Positions 62,441 through 64,000 of a DNA stretch of 64,000 nucleotides are shown one piece after another. The stretch covers positions 37,920,970-37,984,969 of the forward strand of contig JAVGWX010000011.1 in assembly GCA_036924085.1 (NCBI GenBank). Reading direction: 5' to 3'. Origin of the DNA: Ariolimax columbianus. Its lineage: Eukaryota; Mollusca; Gastropoda; Stylommatophora; Arionidae. The stretch's first letter is position 1; the number at the start of each line of letters is the position of its first letter. The translations under genes were made by a program, and so were the position numbers. The notes below the pieces were generated by a model, which saw only the letters and a program-made list of their open reading frames with translations, ran no database searches and was not told the origin of the DNA.

Positions 62441-62815
62441 GAGGACAATATTGGTGAAAAGGTCAGAGAACAGACACACTTGGAGGTTGTTGGTTGAGAA
62501 CCTATGCTCTGCAGTGAGCAGAAGGGTTTTTGATTGACTAATTACAGATATGAATAAAATAGTATTCCAGGAGAAATTTTAGAAAGGTCATCTAAATGTG
62601 GAAACAATTTTCAGATTGGTCCTGTGGTTAATAGCTACCGACTGTACCGGCGAGAGATCATTTTCTAGACTAAACAGAATGGCGAATGATCTTCTGTGAT
62701 TCATGTTCCAAGATTGATTGTCTGTTGTAAACATTCTCTGCATAGAAAAGGATAAACTGTGACTTACGGGTTTTTATGACGTAGTTTGTAAATTTGCATT
62801 AAAAAAATGAAAAAA
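62440..62815 (+). pseudogene. hAT transposase C-terminal (dimerisation) fragment
   Basis: Frame near 62600-62760 reads LWLIATDCTGERSFSRLNRM, ANDLL, then CIEKDKL and GFYDVVCKFALKK. L..T.CT.ERSFS.L.R....R..M...RL..L is the hAT C-terminal motif, here closest to ZMYM1-like transposases. Internal stops. 62820-62930 holds only an A-rich run. Confidence 0.72.
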
Positions 62816-62939
62816 AAAAGAAAGAAAGTATTTGGACTTTGGATACAATCTAATGTTAAAACATGGTTAGGAATGTTCTGTATGAGCCTCCTCATTAAAT
62901 CCATAGTTTTATAAACGTATTAAAGGTTATCTGATCAGG

Positions 62940-63215
62940 TCAGGTCATCCCGTAACCTGTGAGGTCGTTGTGGCACACATGAAGACATCCTCACAACACC
63001 ACGCCACCTTTCTCTGTCAGCGGCCGCTGCCTGTGCCTCTTCTGGTCGGAGATTGGTCCATTCTTTTACGTTGTCCTCCCATCTCTATTTGGGACGGCCT
63101 CTTCGTCGTCTGCCTTGCATCTTTCCGTGGAGGATCGTATTCGCAAGACCATTTGATCTCGATATGTGACCGTACCAAGCGCGTTTCCCTCTTTTTAAAG
63201 GTTATACATAAATAA
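62940..63215 (-). pseudogene. RTE-like LINE C-terminus
   Basis: Minus frame WYGHISRSNGLANTILHGKM, QGRRRRGRPK, RWEDNVKEWTNLRPEEAQAA, ADRERWRGVVRMSS and PHRLRDDLT before a stop. It is a clean example of the KGRPK..WEDN..EW......A..R.RWR motif. Sequence continues GACCTGACCTGATCAGA. Confidence 0.8.
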
Positions 63216-63299
63216 AAAAAATTATTATCAGTCCTAAAATATCAGCATTTAAAAAAATAGTTTATTTGAACAGATAATGAGAAGAATAAGATCGGTTAA

Positions 63300-63550
63300 C
63301 TCCTTATCAACGACACATCACAGTCTGATGGCTGTGTCCCAGGAGGTCTGCAGTTCTGTTGGGAAGGTGGCGATCTGTTTTAGCCAGGTGTTGCGAGGGC
63401 GGCCCAGAGGACCTCTCCAGAATGAGCATGACTTCTTCGCGTTCCTCACCTCCACAGCCTGCCGGAGCATCTCGTGGGCTGGAACTTTCCGGAAACGACG
63501 AACAACGTGACCAAAGAGGGAGAGACAACGGCCATCAATCGTTGAGACAT
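63300..63550 (-). pseudogene. RTE-like LINE C-terminal fragment, second type
   Basis: Minus frame CLSLFGHVVRRFRKVPAHEM, LRQAVEVRN, FWRGPLGRPRNTWLKQIATF. GHVVR.....PA...L......GR..GRP..TWL..I defines it. It abuts the Jockey-like fragment at 63556. Confidence 0.75.
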
Positions 63551-63555
63551 ATCAG

Positions 63556-63985
63556 ATTCTATTAAACTAAAGAAACTGTACACTGGAAGAGTGAGACCAG
63601 TTCTCGAGTATGGCATTGCGGCATGGACAACAGCAGCAAAGGTGAACTTCGACAAAGTTAGCAAACTTCAAAACCAAGCCATGAGAGTTATAACAGGAGG
63701 CATGAAGTCAACGCCAATTGTAGAACTTGAAAAGATTACAAAACTGCAATCCATGACCGATAGAAGAGACTGCAGAGCCCAGCTGCAGTCAGAGAAACTC
63801 CGAAGACTGACTGACCATCCAATGCACCAGAGACTAAACAATTTGAGAAATGGGAAACTAAAGCGGATAAACTTTGCAGAAATAGCCAAAGCAAAGATGC
63901 ACGAAGATCCCATAAACGCACTAACAACACCAAAACCCATCACTACTGTACGAAAACCTACCTGAAGGCAGGATATATTTCCAAA
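63556..63985 (+). pseudogene. Jockey-like LINE RT C-terminal fragment
   Basis: KKLYTGRVRPVLEYGIAAWT, TAAKVNFDKVSKLQNQAMRV, ITGGMKSTPIVELEKITKLQ, SMTDRRDCRAQLQSEKLRRL. RP.LEYG...W......N...L..VQ..A.R...G....TPI..LE is the Jockey-clade thumb region. The 124-codon frame is uninterrupted to 63965; the upstream RT is absent. Confidence 0.85.
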
Positions 63986-64000
63986 GGTGGTAGAAAATAT

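Noticed and set aside
63307..63528. Cys/Pro-rich minus frame
   Set aside because: Out of frame with the RTE-like C-terminal text (SLFGHVVRRF...GRPRNTWL) that explains the segment.
58670..64000. N-terminal FAD-binding exon of the GMC gene in this window
   Set aside because: I found no GxGxxG plus acidic-end pattern on minus between splice sites here; the region is covered by LINE, SINE and hAT remnants.

Overview
This window is animal nuclear DNA, AT-rich and dominated by mobile elements. It carries one recognisable host gene. Signs of a metazoan genome are a gene broken into nine short exons with GT/AG borders, non-LTR retrotransposons of several types (I-like with RNase H, CR1/L2-like, RTE-like, Jockey-like), mariner and hAT DNA transposons, tRNA-derived SINEs and many minisatellites. 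The mix resembles lophotrochozoan (mollusc-like) genomes, but no sequence here proves that.

The host gene lies on the minus strand from 58669 down to 27520. It encodes a GMC-family FAD oxidoreductase of the choline/glucose dehydrogenase type. Nine exons join in consistent phase to give 489 codons plus a stop. Both GMC signature motifs and the C-terminal catalytic His and Asn region are present. The N-terminal FAD-binding part (roughly 100 residues) is not seen and probably lies to the right of the window. The eight introns (1.2 to 6.8 kb) are largely filled with mobile elements.

Layout. 1-8.8 kb holds fragments of RNase-H-bearing LINEs and SINEs. 8.8-9.7 kb is a LINE C-terminal fragment expanded into a 36-bp array. 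10-15.1 kb is a nearly full-length I-like LINE (minus strand) interrupted by a mariner at 11926-13246. 15.3-27.3 kb holds RTE-like and CR1-like fragments, an inverted repeat, SINEs and several minisatellites. 27.5-58.7 kb is the GMC gene, whose introns contain a palindromic mariner (29.1-29.8 kb), the best-preserved CR1-like LINE (30.5-32.0 kb), a second mariner (36.0-37.3 kb), and two hAT elements, one of which (38.5-41.7 kb) holds a mariner that itself holds a CR1-like LINE. 58.8-64 kb again holds LINE fragments, a hAT transposase C-terminus and a Jockey-like fragment.

The most unusual theme is that many minisatellites are not independent sequence. They are local tandem expansions of short coding pieces of non-LTR retrotransposons, such as the RT segment after the catalytic box, the FRTGH..L motif before the zinc knuckle, the WIGHTLRK-like motif, or the 3' end. 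At least five such arrays can be matched to unexpanded relatives in this window or to family motifs. A second theme is tail sharing: one SINE family ends in the same 3' tail as the CR1-like LINE.
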